From contig NZ_JAJFAW010000001.1 of assembly GCF_020711255.1 (NCBI RefSeq), positions 124,001 to 188,000 on the forward strand: a stretch of DNA of 64,000 nucleotides, read 5' to 3'. The first letter of the stretch is position 1; every line of letters starts with the position of its first letter. The stretch comes from Hymenobacter plasmatis. GTDB lineage: Bacteria; Bacteroidota; Bacteroidia; Cytophagales; Hymenobacteraceae. Made by a program: the position numbers and the translations under genes. Below are positions 57,501 to 64,000 of the stretch, piece by piece. Below the pieces are notes generated by a model. It was given only the letters and a program-made list of their open reading frames with translations. It did not search any database and had not been told where the DNA came from.

Positions 57501-57567
57501 GCTGCGCTATGGCCGGAGCCGCGGCTAGCCAGGCCGCACACAGAAGGGGTAAAGTCGAATACTTCAT
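54526..57567 (-). CDS. M16 family metallopeptidase, tandem copy 1
   Basis: The 1013-residue product starts at ATG 57567 (MKYSTLPLLCAAWLAAAPAI), a signal peptide. The inverted zinc motif H109-F-F-E112-H113 with downstream Glu in ERGQNYDNRPYG belongs to the first M16 unit; the second unit (about 500-950) lacks HxxEH and is the usual inactive partner. An Ala/Pro-rich linker leads to a Lys/Thr-rich tail (KTKTKDGNGKMKTKTKKG). Likely periplasmic peptide degradation. It lies 240 bases after the second copy on the same strand, with a terminator between. Confidence 0.93.
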   Translation of the reverse strand: MKYSTLPLLCAAWLAAAPAIAQQKPAPKPTAKPAAVSGKALTATPGGTKLVEKVTKQPGQLVIPYEKYVLPNGLTLIVSEDHSDPLVHVDVTYHVGSAREQIGKSGFAHFFEHMMFEGSDHAPKGTFDRMTIGSGGQNNGSTNTDRTNYYETLPNNQLERALWLEADRMGFLLDAVTQERFEVQRATVKNERGQNYDNRPYGLAGEYVSKTLYPYGHPYSWMTIGYLEDLDRSNVEDLKKFFLRWYGPNNATITIGGDVQPAQVVKLVEKYFGSIKRGPAVAKAKVATPVLTADRYVSYQDNIRFPMLQMTYPTVPAGHPDDLALSALSEILGGGKTSLLYKNLVKSQKAVQANASQRGSELAGQFSFVARAFPGKGLDSLETIVRSTMAEFEKRGVTDDDLRRFKAQTEAQMVNGLASVSGKVSQLAANQTFFNNPNYITVETKELKALSKADVQRVYDKYLKGKHAVILSVVPKTGGVAPAKPDNFTIDKSAYKAPKDEYAGLKYVKATDNFDRSKTPAAGANPVVKVPALYREEFANGLKVIGTRNTEIPAVTMLLTILGGHRLEQANPAKAGLASLTAAMLNEGTEKYTAEEFTAALDKLGSSVQVSAGDDRTLVSVRSLTKHLPATLALVEERLMHPRFDPADFGRVKKQTLEGIANQNTLPVVIADKTYSRLLYGPNDVMSIPASGNAATVGSLTLDDVKQFYQQNYAPNVSFLTIVGDVDQKEIAPKLAFLKAWPKKDVTLYVALSATQPDKTTVYFVNKDGAAQSEIRIGYLALPYDATGEFYRAYLANYLLGDGFTSRINMNLRESKGYTYGARSGFAGTSYAGPFTAQAGVRADATAPSVKEFMSEITNFPNGISDEELSLMQTSIGQSDALRYETGPQKALFLSRIVEYNLPTSFVDERSQILKKLTKEDVQASAKKYLPADKMYIVVVGDRKQLPALQALGYPVVELDLDGKPVVAAAPAATQAPAAAAPAAAAPAAAAPADEKTKTKDGNGKMKTKTKKG

Positions 57568-57743
57568 GCAAGAGAAAAAGAGAAGGATGTCAGAAAAACA
57601 GGATGAATCAGTCTGCAACTTAGCCACGCGAATGTGACTGTGGCGCACGGCAGCCGCGCAAAGCACCGTTGCTGTTTGGGTAAAGGTGATAAAGCAGCAA
57701 CGCCCAATTGAACTTTCAATAATCCGGCCGCCTGTTTCAAAAA

Positions 57744-57776
57744 AGAAGCCCGTTATGCTGAGCATAACGGGCTTCT
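57744..57776. terminator. Terminator between the two M16 genes
   Basis: Perfect 16-base arms AGAAGCCCGTTATGCT / AGCATAACGGGCTTCT with a one-base loop, preceded by an A-run on the plus strand (T-run on the minus strand). It would end the upstream M16 transcript. Confidence 0.85.
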
Positions 57777-57807
57777 GATGTTCAGATGCTAGTCAATCCG
57801 AATTGAG

Positions 57808-60800
57808 CTACATGCCCTTTTTGGTCTTGACCTTCATTTTGCCACCGTCTTCGGTTTTGGTCTTGATTTTCTCGTCAGTCGGCATAGCCATCTGGACGGG
57901 AGCGGCTGCGGGCATGGCAGCAGCTGCCACTACGGGCTTGCCGTCGAGGTCCAGCTCAACTACTTCGTAGCCCAACTCGCCCAGGCCGGGGAAAGACTTG
58001 GCGCGGTCGCCCACTACCACGATGTACATGTGGTCGGCGGGCAAGTACTTTTTGGCCGAGGCCTGCACGTCTTCCTTGGTTAGCTTCTTGAGAATCTGGC
58101 TCTGCTCATCCACAAACGAGGTGGGCAGGTTGTACTCCACGATGCGGCTCAGGAAGGCGGCTTTCTGCCCGCCGGTCTCGTACTTCAGGGCGTCGCTCTG
58201 GCCCACCGAGGTTTGCACAAAGCGCAGCTCCTCGTCGGAAATGCCGTTCGGGTAATTCTTGATTTCGCTCATGAATTCCTTCACCGAAGCCGCCGTGGCA
58301 TCGGCGCGCACGCCGGCCTGGGCCGTGAACGGGCCCACGTAGCTCGTACCGCGGTAGCCGCTGCGGGCACCGTAGGTATAGCCTTTGTTCTCACGCAGGT
58401 TCAGGTTGATGCGCGAGTTGAAGGCGCCGCCCAGCAGGTAGTTGGAGAGGTAAGCACGGTAGTAGTCGCCGGTGGCGTCGTAGGGCAGCGCCAGGTAACC
58501 TATGCGGATTTCCGATTGGGCGGCGCCGTCCTTGTTTACAAAGTAGATGCGCGTCTTGTCGGGCTGGGTCACTGGCATGGCCGCAGGCAGCGTTATGTTC
58601 TGGCGGGGCCAGGCCTTCAGGAAGTCCAGCTTTGCAGTTACCTCCTTGGGGTCCACGTCGCCCACGATGGTCAGGTAGCTCGTGTTGGGCGCGCCGCCGG
58701 TCTGGTAGAACTGCTTCACGTCGTCGAGGGTGAGGCTGCTTACGCTGGCGATGGTGCCGCTCGGGGAGATGCCCATTACGTCGGTGGTGCCATACAGCAA
58801 CCGGTCGTAGGTTCTGTCGGCAATCACCACGGGCTGGGTGTTCTGGTTAGCAATCAGCTCCAGGGTCTGCTTTTTCACGCGGTCAAAGTCGGCTTGGTCG
58901 AAGCGGGGGTGCAGCAGCCGCTCGTTGAGCAGGGCCAGCGTGGCCGGCAGGTTCTTGGTCAGGCTTTGCACGTACACGTTCACCCGGTCTTCGCCCGACT
59001 GCACCGATACGTTACTGCCCAACTTATCCAGCTCCGCCGAAAATTGCTCGCTGGTGTACTTCTTCGAACCCTCGTTCAGCATGGCTGCCGTGAGGTTAGC
59101 CAAGCCGGCTTTGGCGGGGTTAGCTTGCTCCAGGCGGCGGCCGCCGCGGATGGTGAGCAGCATGGTCACGGAGGGAATCTCGGAGTTGCGGGTACCAATC
59201 ACCTTCAAGCCGTTGGCAAACTCTTCGCGATACAAGGCCGGTACCTTGATAACCGGATTGGCGCCGGAGGCCGGCTGCTTGGTGCGGTCGAAGCTGTCGG
59301 TGGCTTTGGTGTATTTCAGGCCCGCATAGCCGTAATCCGGCGCCTTGTAGCCAGATTTGTCGATGGTGTAGTTATCGGGCTTGGCCGGGGCAACGCCGCC
59401 GGTTTTGGGCAGCACGCTTAGGATAACGGCGTGCTTGCCGCGCAGGTACTTGTCGTAGGCGCGCTGCACGTCGGCTTTGGTAAGCGCCTTCAGCTCCTTG
59501 GTCTCGACGGTGAGGTGGTTCGGGTTGTTGAAGTACGTCTGGTTGGCGGCGAGCTGGCTCACTTTGCCGCTCACGCTGGCCAAGCTGTTTACAACCTGGG
59601 CTTCGGCCTGAGCCTTGAAGCGGGTCAGGTCGTCATCGGTCACGCCGCGCTTTTCAAACTCGGTCAGCGTTTTGCGCACAATGGTTTCGAGGCTGTCGAG
59701 GCCTTTGCCAGGGAAGGGCAGGGCCACGACGGCTAACTGGCCGCCCAGCTCGGAGTTCTGCTGGTAGGAACTGGCCTGCACGGCCTTCTGATTCTTTACC
59801 AGATTTTTGTAGAGCAAAGACGTTTTGCCACCGCCCAGGATTTCGGATACGGCATCGAGGGCCAGGGCGTCGGGGTGGCCGTTGGGCACGGTCGGGAACA
59901 CCATCTGCAGCATCGGGAAGCGCACGTTGTCGGTGTAGCTCACGTAGCGGTCGGTGGCCAGCACGGGGGCGGGCAGCTTCTGCACCGGCACCGAAGGGCC
60001 GCGCTTAATGCTACCGAAGTACTTCTCCACCAGCTTCACCACCTGAGCCGGCTGCACGTCGCCGCCCACGGTCAGGGTCGCGTTGTTGGGGCCGTACCAG
60101 CGCAGGAAGAAGTTTTTCAAGTCTTCAACGTTCGAGCGGTCCAGGTCTTCCAGGTAGCCAATGGTAAGCCAGGAATAAGGGTGGCCGTAGGGATAGAGCG
60201 TCTTGCTGATGTACTCGCTGGCCAGGCCGTAGGGACGGTTGTCGTAGTTCTGGCCGCGCTCGTTTTTCACCGTTGAGCGCTGAATTTCAAACTTCTTCTG
60301 GCTTACGGCGTCGAGCAGGAAGCCCATGCGGTCGGCCTCCAGCCACAGGCCGGTTTCGAGCTGGTTGCTCGGCAGGGTCTCGTAGTAGTTGGTGCGGTCT
60401 TGGTTGGTCGAGCCGTTCAGGGTGCCACCGGCGGCCGTCACCAGCTTGAAGTGCTGCTGGTCGCCCACGTGGTCAGAGCCCTGGAACATCATGTGCTCAA
60501 AGAAGTGAGCAAAGCCCGACTTGCCAATCTGCTCGCGGGCCGAACCCACGTGGTAGGTCACGTCGACGTGCACCAGCGGGTCGGAATGGTCTTCGGCTAC
60601 TACCAGCGTGAGGCCGTTAGGCAGCACGTACTTCTCGTAGGGAATCACGAGCTGGCCGGGCTGCTTGGTCACTTTCTCTACCAGCTTGGCACCGCCGGTA
60701 GTGGCCTGGGCCGATTTGGCAGCCGGTGCTTTGGCGGTAGCCTTGCTGGCAGGTTTCTGCTGGGCCATGCTAGCGGTAGTTACCAGCGCCAGCCCCAGCG

Positions 60801-60822
60801 TAGACAATAAACGAAGATTCAT
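57808..60822 (-). CDS. M16 family metallopeptidase, tandem copy 2
   Basis: The 1004-residue product starts at ATG 60822 (MNLRLLSTLGLALVTTASMA), a signal peptide. Zinc motif H106-F-F-E109-H110 in the first unit; the second unit is inactive. Long blocks are identical to copy 1 (for example VTKQPGQLVIPYEKYVLPNG), while the propeptide and linkers differ, so this is a tandem duplicate. The same Lys/Thr-rich end (KMKVKTKKGM) is kept. Redundant or differing substrate range is possible. Confidence 0.94.
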   Translation of the reverse strand: MNLRLLSTLGLALVTTASMAQQKPASKATAKAPAAKSAQATTGGAKLVEKVTKQPGQLVIPYEKYVLPNGLTLVVAEDHSDPLVHVDVTYHVGSAREQIGKSGFAHFFEHMMFQGSDHVGDQQHFKLVTAAGGTLNGSTNQDRTNYYETLPSNQLETGLWLEADRMGFLLDAVSQKKFEIQRSTVKNERGQNYDNRPYGLASEYISKTLYPYGHPYSWLTIGYLEDLDRSNVEDLKNFFLRWYGPNNATLTVGGDVQPAQVVKLVEKYFGSIKRGPSVPVQKLPAPVLATDRYVSYTDNVRFPMLQMVFPTVPNGHPDALALDAVSEILGGGKTSLLYKNLVKNQKAVQASSYQQNSELGGQLAVVALPFPGKGLDSLETIVRKTLTEFEKRGVTDDDLTRFKAQAEAQVVNSLASVSGKVSQLAANQTYFNNPNHLTVETKELKALTKADVQRAYDKYLRGKHAVILSVLPKTGGVAPAKPDNYTIDKSGYKAPDYGYAGLKYTKATDSFDRTKQPASGANPVIKVPALYREEFANGLKVIGTRNSEIPSVTMLLTIRGGRRLEQANPAKAGLANLTAAMLNEGSKKYTSEQFSAELDKLGSNVSVQSGEDRVNVYVQSLTKNLPATLALLNERLLHPRFDQADFDRVKKQTLELIANQNTQPVVIADRTYDRLLYGTTDVMGISPSGTIASVSSLTLDDVKQFYQTGGAPNTSYLTIVGDVDPKEVTAKLDFLKAWPRQNITLPAAMPVTQPDKTRIYFVNKDGAAQSEIRIGYLALPYDATGDYYRAYLSNYLLGGAFNSRINLNLRENKGYTYGARSGYRGTSYVGPFTAQAGVRADATAASVKEFMSEIKNYPNGISDEELRFVQTSVGQSDALKYETGGQKAAFLSRIVEYNLPTSFVDEQSQILKKLTKEDVQASAKKYLPADHMYIVVVGDRAKSFPGLGELGYEVVELDLDGKPVVAAAAMPAAAPVQMAMPTDEKIKTKTEDGGKMKVKTKKGM

Positions 60823-60967
60823 TTTGCGGGAAAAAGGATTGATAAAGAAAAGAGTGAAAAAGAATTGCAGCATTACTTAAGTATTGCTGCCTGAAAGATA
60901 GCGCTTCGGCTTCGAACCGGAGTAGAAAATCGACGAGCAATGCAATTGACCCGAGCAGGACATAAAA

Positions 60968-61000
60968 AAAGGAACGCCATGCCGGGCATGACGTTCCTTT
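60968..61000. terminator. Terminator between pheT and the M16 gene
   Basis: AAAGGAACG / CGTTCCTTT arms with inner CCATGC/GCATGA pairing. It lies after the pheT stop on the minus strand. Confidence 0.8.
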
Positions 61001-61033
61001 AATTTCAGGCAACTGCCTACTCTTCGGTTGTGG

Positions 61034-63469
61034 TTACTTGCGAATTAGCGCGCCGGCTTGCTTTTCAAATTGCCCAATCAGGCGCTGCATCACCTGGTCG
61101 ATGGCCTGCTCGCTCAGGGTCTGCGTGAAGTCCTGCAGGGTAAAGCTCACCGAGTAAGACTTCTTGCCCGCGCCCAGGTTTTCGCCGGCGTACACGTCGA
61201 ACACGTTCACGCTTTGTAGCAGCTTTTTCTCGGTGCGCTGCGCAATCTGGCGCAGCTGGTCGAAGGTCACGCTGGCATCTACCACCAGGCTCAGGTCGCG
61301 GCGTACCTCCGGGAACTTGGGCAGCTCGCGGGCTACCAGCGTGGGCTTGTACTTCTTGCTCAGGGCGTCCCAATCCAACTCAGCGTACCACACGGGCTGC
61401 GTCACGTCGAGGCGCTTGAGCACCGAGGCAGCCACGGCGCCGAGTTGGGCTACGGGCTGGTTGTGCACCAGCAGCGTGAGGCCGCCGGCCAGGTAGGCGT
61501 GCTGCACCGGCTGCGAGGCTGCCCCGCCAAAGCCCAGCGCCGCCAGCACCTGCTGCACCGCCCCGGCCAGGTCGTGGAAGGTGGCCTTCTCCGACTTGTG
61601 TTGCCAGGTTTCGGCGGTGGCGTTGCCGGTCAGGTAAATCACCAGCTTGGTCTTTTCCTGGTACTTGCCTTCGGCGGTTTGCTGGTAGATTTTGCCGAAT
61701 TCGTAGAGCTTCAAATCCCGCTGGCGGCGGTTGATGTTGTGCCGAATGATTTCCAGCCCCGAATGCAGCAGCGTGGGCCGCATGGCATTCAAATCAACGC
61801 TGTTGTAATTGAGAATGCGCACCAGCGACTCGTCCGCTTCGCCTTCTTTGTCGAAGTACTGCGCGTTGGTCAGCGAGTTGGTCAGAATCTCCGAAAAGCC
61901 TTGCCCGCTCAGCAGGGTGGCAATTTTGAGCCGCGTCACTTCCGGGTCGGGGTTCGGGAATTTAGCCAGGTACGACGCCGAGTTATTGGGCCGCAGCGCC
62001 ACGTTGTTGTAGCCGTATATCCGCAGGATTTCCTCGATGATGTCGGCCTCGCGCGTCACGTCCACCTTGTGCGGGGGCACCGACAGCAGCCACGTGGCCT
62101 GGTCGCCTTCGTCCTGGTTTTCGTCGGTAATGACAATGTCCAGGTCGGTGAGAATCTGACGGATGCGCTCGGGAGCAATGTACTGGCCCACCAGCCGCTC
62201 TACGCGCGGCAGGCGCAGGCGCACCGTGGCCGGCTGTACCGGCGTGGGGTACTCGTCTACCACCGGCGCGGCCACCGTGGCGCCTGCTACTTCCTGCAGC
62301 AGCAAGGCCGCGCGCTGCAGGGCCACGGGCACCATGTTGGGGTCGGTGCCGCGCTCGAAGCGGAACGAGGCATCCGTCTTCAATTGATGCGTTTGGGAAG
62401 TGCGGCGCACCGCGGCGGGGCCGAAGTAGGCGCTTTCCAGGAACACGCGGGTGGTGGCCTCGCTCACGCCCGAGGTCTTGCCGCCGAACACGCCGGCCAG
62501 GGCCATGGGCGCGCCGTGGGCATCGGCAATCACAAGGTCGTCGGCTTTGAGGCTGCGCTCCACGCCGTCGAGGGTCACAAATTTCTCACCGGCTTCGGCG
62601 CGCTTCACCCGAATCTGGCCGCCCGTAATCTGGTCGGCGTCGAAAGCGTGCAGGGGCTGGCCCAACTCGTGCAGCACGAAGTTGGTCACGTCCACCACGT
62701 TGTTGATAGGGGAGAGGCCGATGCTGCGCAGGCGGCGCTGCAGCCACTCGGGCGAGGGACCCACCTGCACGTTTTCCAGGAGCAAGCCGGCGTAGCGTGG
62801 GCAGGCCGTTTCGTCCTCTATGGTCACGCCGATGTTGGCCGCGGCCGAAGCCGGCGCCTGGAAGGCACTCGTATCGGGCAGGTGGCAGGGCTGGCGCAGC
62901 AGGGCGCGCAGCTCGCGGGCCACGCCGTAGTGCGAGGCGGCATCGGCGCGGTTGGGCGTGAGGCCGATTTCAAACACGGTATCGGAGCCCAGGCCGAAGT
63001 AATCGGCGGCGGGCGTGCCGTTGGGCAGCTCGGTTTCCAGCACCATGATGCCGGCGTGCGAGGTGCCCAGCCCAATTTCGTCCTCGGCGCAAATCATGCC
63101 TTCGGAGGCCGCGCCGCGGATTTTGCTTTTCTTGATTTTGAAGGGCTCGCCCTGTGCGGGGTACAGCGTGGCGCCTTCCAGGGCCACCACCACGCGCTGG
63201 CCGGCGGCCACGTTGGGGGCGCCGCACACAATCTGGCGCGGAGTACCGTCGCCCACGTCCACGGTGGTCAGGCTGAGCTTGTCGGCATCGGGGTGGCGCT
63301 CGCAGGTGAGCACGGTGCCCAGCACCACGCCGCGCAAGCCGCCGGGAATGCTTTCCAGCTCTTCCAGGCTCTCCACTTCCAGGCCCGAGCCGGTGAGCAG
63401 GGCGCCGATTTCGGTGGCAGGTTTGTCGGTAGGAATGAGCGTTTTAAGCCAGTCGAAGGAAATGCGCAT
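61034..63469 (-). CDS. pheT: Phenylalanyl-tRNA synthetase beta subunit
   Basis: The 811-residue product starts at ATG 63469 (MRISFDWLKTLIPTDKPATE), full length for bacterial PheT. Tetrad: EMAP-type tRNA-binding domain at 40-150 (CERHPDADKLSLTTVDVGDG), B3/4 editing domain (about 215-390, RFERGTDPNMVP), B5 domain and the catalytic-like core, ending in the FDX-ACB anticodon-binding domain (last 95 residues, FPEVRRDLSLVVDASVTFDQ). It pairs with PheS to charge tRNA-Phe. The pheS gene is not in the window. Confidence 0.97.
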   Translation of the reverse strand: MRISFDWLKTLIPTDKPATEIGALLTGSGLEVESLEELESIPGGLRGVVLGTVLTCERHPDADKLSLTTVDVGDGTPRQIVCGAPNVAAGQRVVVALEGATLYPAQGEPFKIKKSKIRGAASEGMICAEDEIGLGTSHAGIMVLETELPNGTPAADYFGLGSDTVFEIGLTPNRADAASHYGVARELRALLRQPCHLPDTSAFQAPASAAANIGVTIEDETACPRYAGLLLENVQVGPSPEWLQRRLRSIGLSPINNVVDVTNFVLHELGQPLHAFDADQITGGQIRVKRAEAGEKFVTLDGVERSLKADDLVIADAHGAPMALAGVFGGKTSGVSEATTRVFLESAYFGPAAVRRTSQTHQLKTDASFRFERGTDPNMVPVALQRAALLLQEVAGATVAAPVVDEYPTPVQPATVRLRLPRVERLVGQYIAPERIRQILTDLDIVITDENQDEGDQATWLLSVPPHKVDVTREADIIEEILRIYGYNNVALRPNNSASYLAKFPNPDPEVTRLKIATLLSGQGFSEILTNSLTNAQYFDKEGEADESLVRILNYNSVDLNAMRPTLLHSGLEIIRHNINRRQRDLKLYEFGKIYQQTAEGKYQEKTKLVIYLTGNATAETWQHKSEKATFHDLAGAVQQVLAALGFGGAASQPVQHAYLAGGLTLLVHNQPVAQLGAVAASVLKRLDVTQPVWYAELDWDALSKKYKPTLVARELPKFPEVRRDLSLVVDASVTFDQLRQIAQRTEKKLLQSVNVFDVYAGENLGAGKKSYSVSFTLQDFTQTLSEQAIDQVMQRLIGQFEKQAGALIRK

Positions 63470-63829
63470 GAGGAATGTCGGTTGTCGGTGGTCGTGTACC
63501 CGGCTGTGGGGCAAGCAGACAAAGGTACAAACCGAGGCAAGCCAGCTGAAAATGAAGCGGGAACTGGGGTAGACGTGGGCGGCAAAACTAGAACGTCATG
63601 CCGAGCGCAGCGCAGCATCTCGCCCGCACAACTAATCCAATCGCCCACAATCGCCTGTCATGCTGACGAAGGAAGCATCTTATCTCCGAAGAACGAATCG
63701 TTGAGCCGTGATAAGATGCTTCGCTGCGCTCTGCATGACAGACGATTAATTATAGATGATTGGGTTTGCTTCCCCGGTAAAGATGCCTCGCTGCGCTCGG
63801 CATGACGTTCTGTTTTCGCCGCCCACACG
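63470..63829. repeat. Cluster of nested GTCATGC hairpin repeats
   Basis: A gene-free stretch of 360 bases. Outer inverted arms near 63593 (AACGTCATGCCGAGCGCAGC) and 63778-63812 enclose an inner pair (TGTCATGC...AAGCATCTTATC at 63655-63690 and GATAAGATGCTTCG...GCATGACA at 63709-63740). This is one repeat nested inside another of the same family. The promoter of pheT should lie before 63593. Confidence 0.75.
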
Positions 63830-64000
63830 CTACTCATGAAACGACTTTTCCCCAGCCGGAATAGCCACCTGGAGCCGGTTCGCCGCCGGTGGTACCGGGC
63901 AGCTGTACTCGTTATTGTAAGCGCAGTAGGGGTTGTACGCCTGGTTGAAATCCAGCTCAATTTCGGTGGCGTCGAGCTTGGGCTTGGCTGCGTCGAGGTA
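63830..64000 (-). CDS. DUF1684 domain protein (C-terminal part)
   Basis: Reading from the window edge, 56 codons are open in one frame and end at TAG 63832-63830. The peptide contains LDFNQAYNPYCAYNNEYSCP and ENRL-like PPAANRLQVAIPAGEK, the characteristic end of DUF1684 proteins (AYNPxCAY...CPxPPxENRLxxxIxAGE). The start lies beyond the window. Function of the family is unknown. It overlaps nothing else; a TTGAGCT motif is present inside the coding frame. Confidence 0.85.
   Translation of the reverse strand, partial: YLDAAKPKLDATEIELDFNQAYNPYCAYNNEYSCPVPPAANRLQVAIPAGEKSFHE

Noticed and set aside
61445..63805. 786-residue plus-strand ORF opposite pheT
   Set aside because: Antisense to a full-length pheT; no motif.

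Overview
The window comes from a GC-rich Bacteroidota genome, most likely a Hymenobacter-like member of the Hymenobacteraceae. This rests on a T9SS type B C-terminal sorting domain, a SusB-type GH97 enzyme, a TonB-dependent receptor of the outer-membrane beta-barrel family, the absence of convincing Shine-Dalgarno sequences, and strongly GC-biased third codon positions that create very long antisense ORFs. No rRNA, tRNA, CRISPR array, integrase or transposase gene was seen. The species assignment is inference.

Layout. 1-3.6 kb: end of a glutamyl-endopeptidase-like S9 peptidase, small secreted or lipid-anchored proteins, a degraded glycosidase tail, a NUDIX hydrolase and a 57-residue basic protein. 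3.6-14.7 kb: a polytopic membrane protein, a prolyl oligopeptidase, an MpaB-type oxygenase, a small methyltransferase, pirin, two Rossmann-fold oxidoreductases, a thioredoxin-fold protein lacking CXXC and a DUF4142 lipoprotein. 14.8-16.8 kb: a T9SS cargo protein. 17-22.9 kb: an eight-gene minus-strand sulfur cluster (arsR, TauE, persulfide dioxygenase-rhodanese, rhodanese, two YeeE/YedE halves, TsdA-like diheme cytochrome c, DsrE) with a divergent TlpA thioredoxin. Matching dyads (ATGAA-N6-TTCAT) lie in front of both divergent transcription units. 23.7-36.2 kb: GH97, VOC proteins, a TonB receptor, a CoA-type NUDIX, an F420-reductase-like protein and an ABC-F ATPase. 36.3-37.5 kb: an AT-rich island with one membrane protein. 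37.6-43.7 kb: ClpB, three paralogous small secreted/membrane proteins, DUF4386 and a HepT-MntA pair. 44-54.2 kb: HupE/UreJ, M1 peptidase, cytochrome b, aminotransferase, amidase, epimerase, and an rny - zapA - coiled-coil cluster. 54.5-64 kb: two tandem M16 peptidases, pheT and the end of a DUF1684 gene.

The clearest gene-level system is the sulfur cluster. Predicted thiosulfate/sulfur import (YeeE halves), thiosulfate oxidation (TsdA-like), sulfane-sulfur transfer (rhodanese, DsrE), persulfide oxidation to sulfite (metallo-beta-lactamase-fold dioxygenase) and sulfite export (TauE) would form one pathway under an ArsR repressor that may sense persulfides. These roles are inferred from families and order.

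Two signals lie outside genes. The short motif YAGCTCAA (reverse TTGAGCTR) recurs at about 27 intergenic places, far above chance by eye, usually within tens of bases of a start or stop codon. There are also two families of mobile-looking hairpin repeats: a ~240 bp element present twice in opposite orientation with its own terminator hairpin, and GTCATGCTGAGC-type hairpins.
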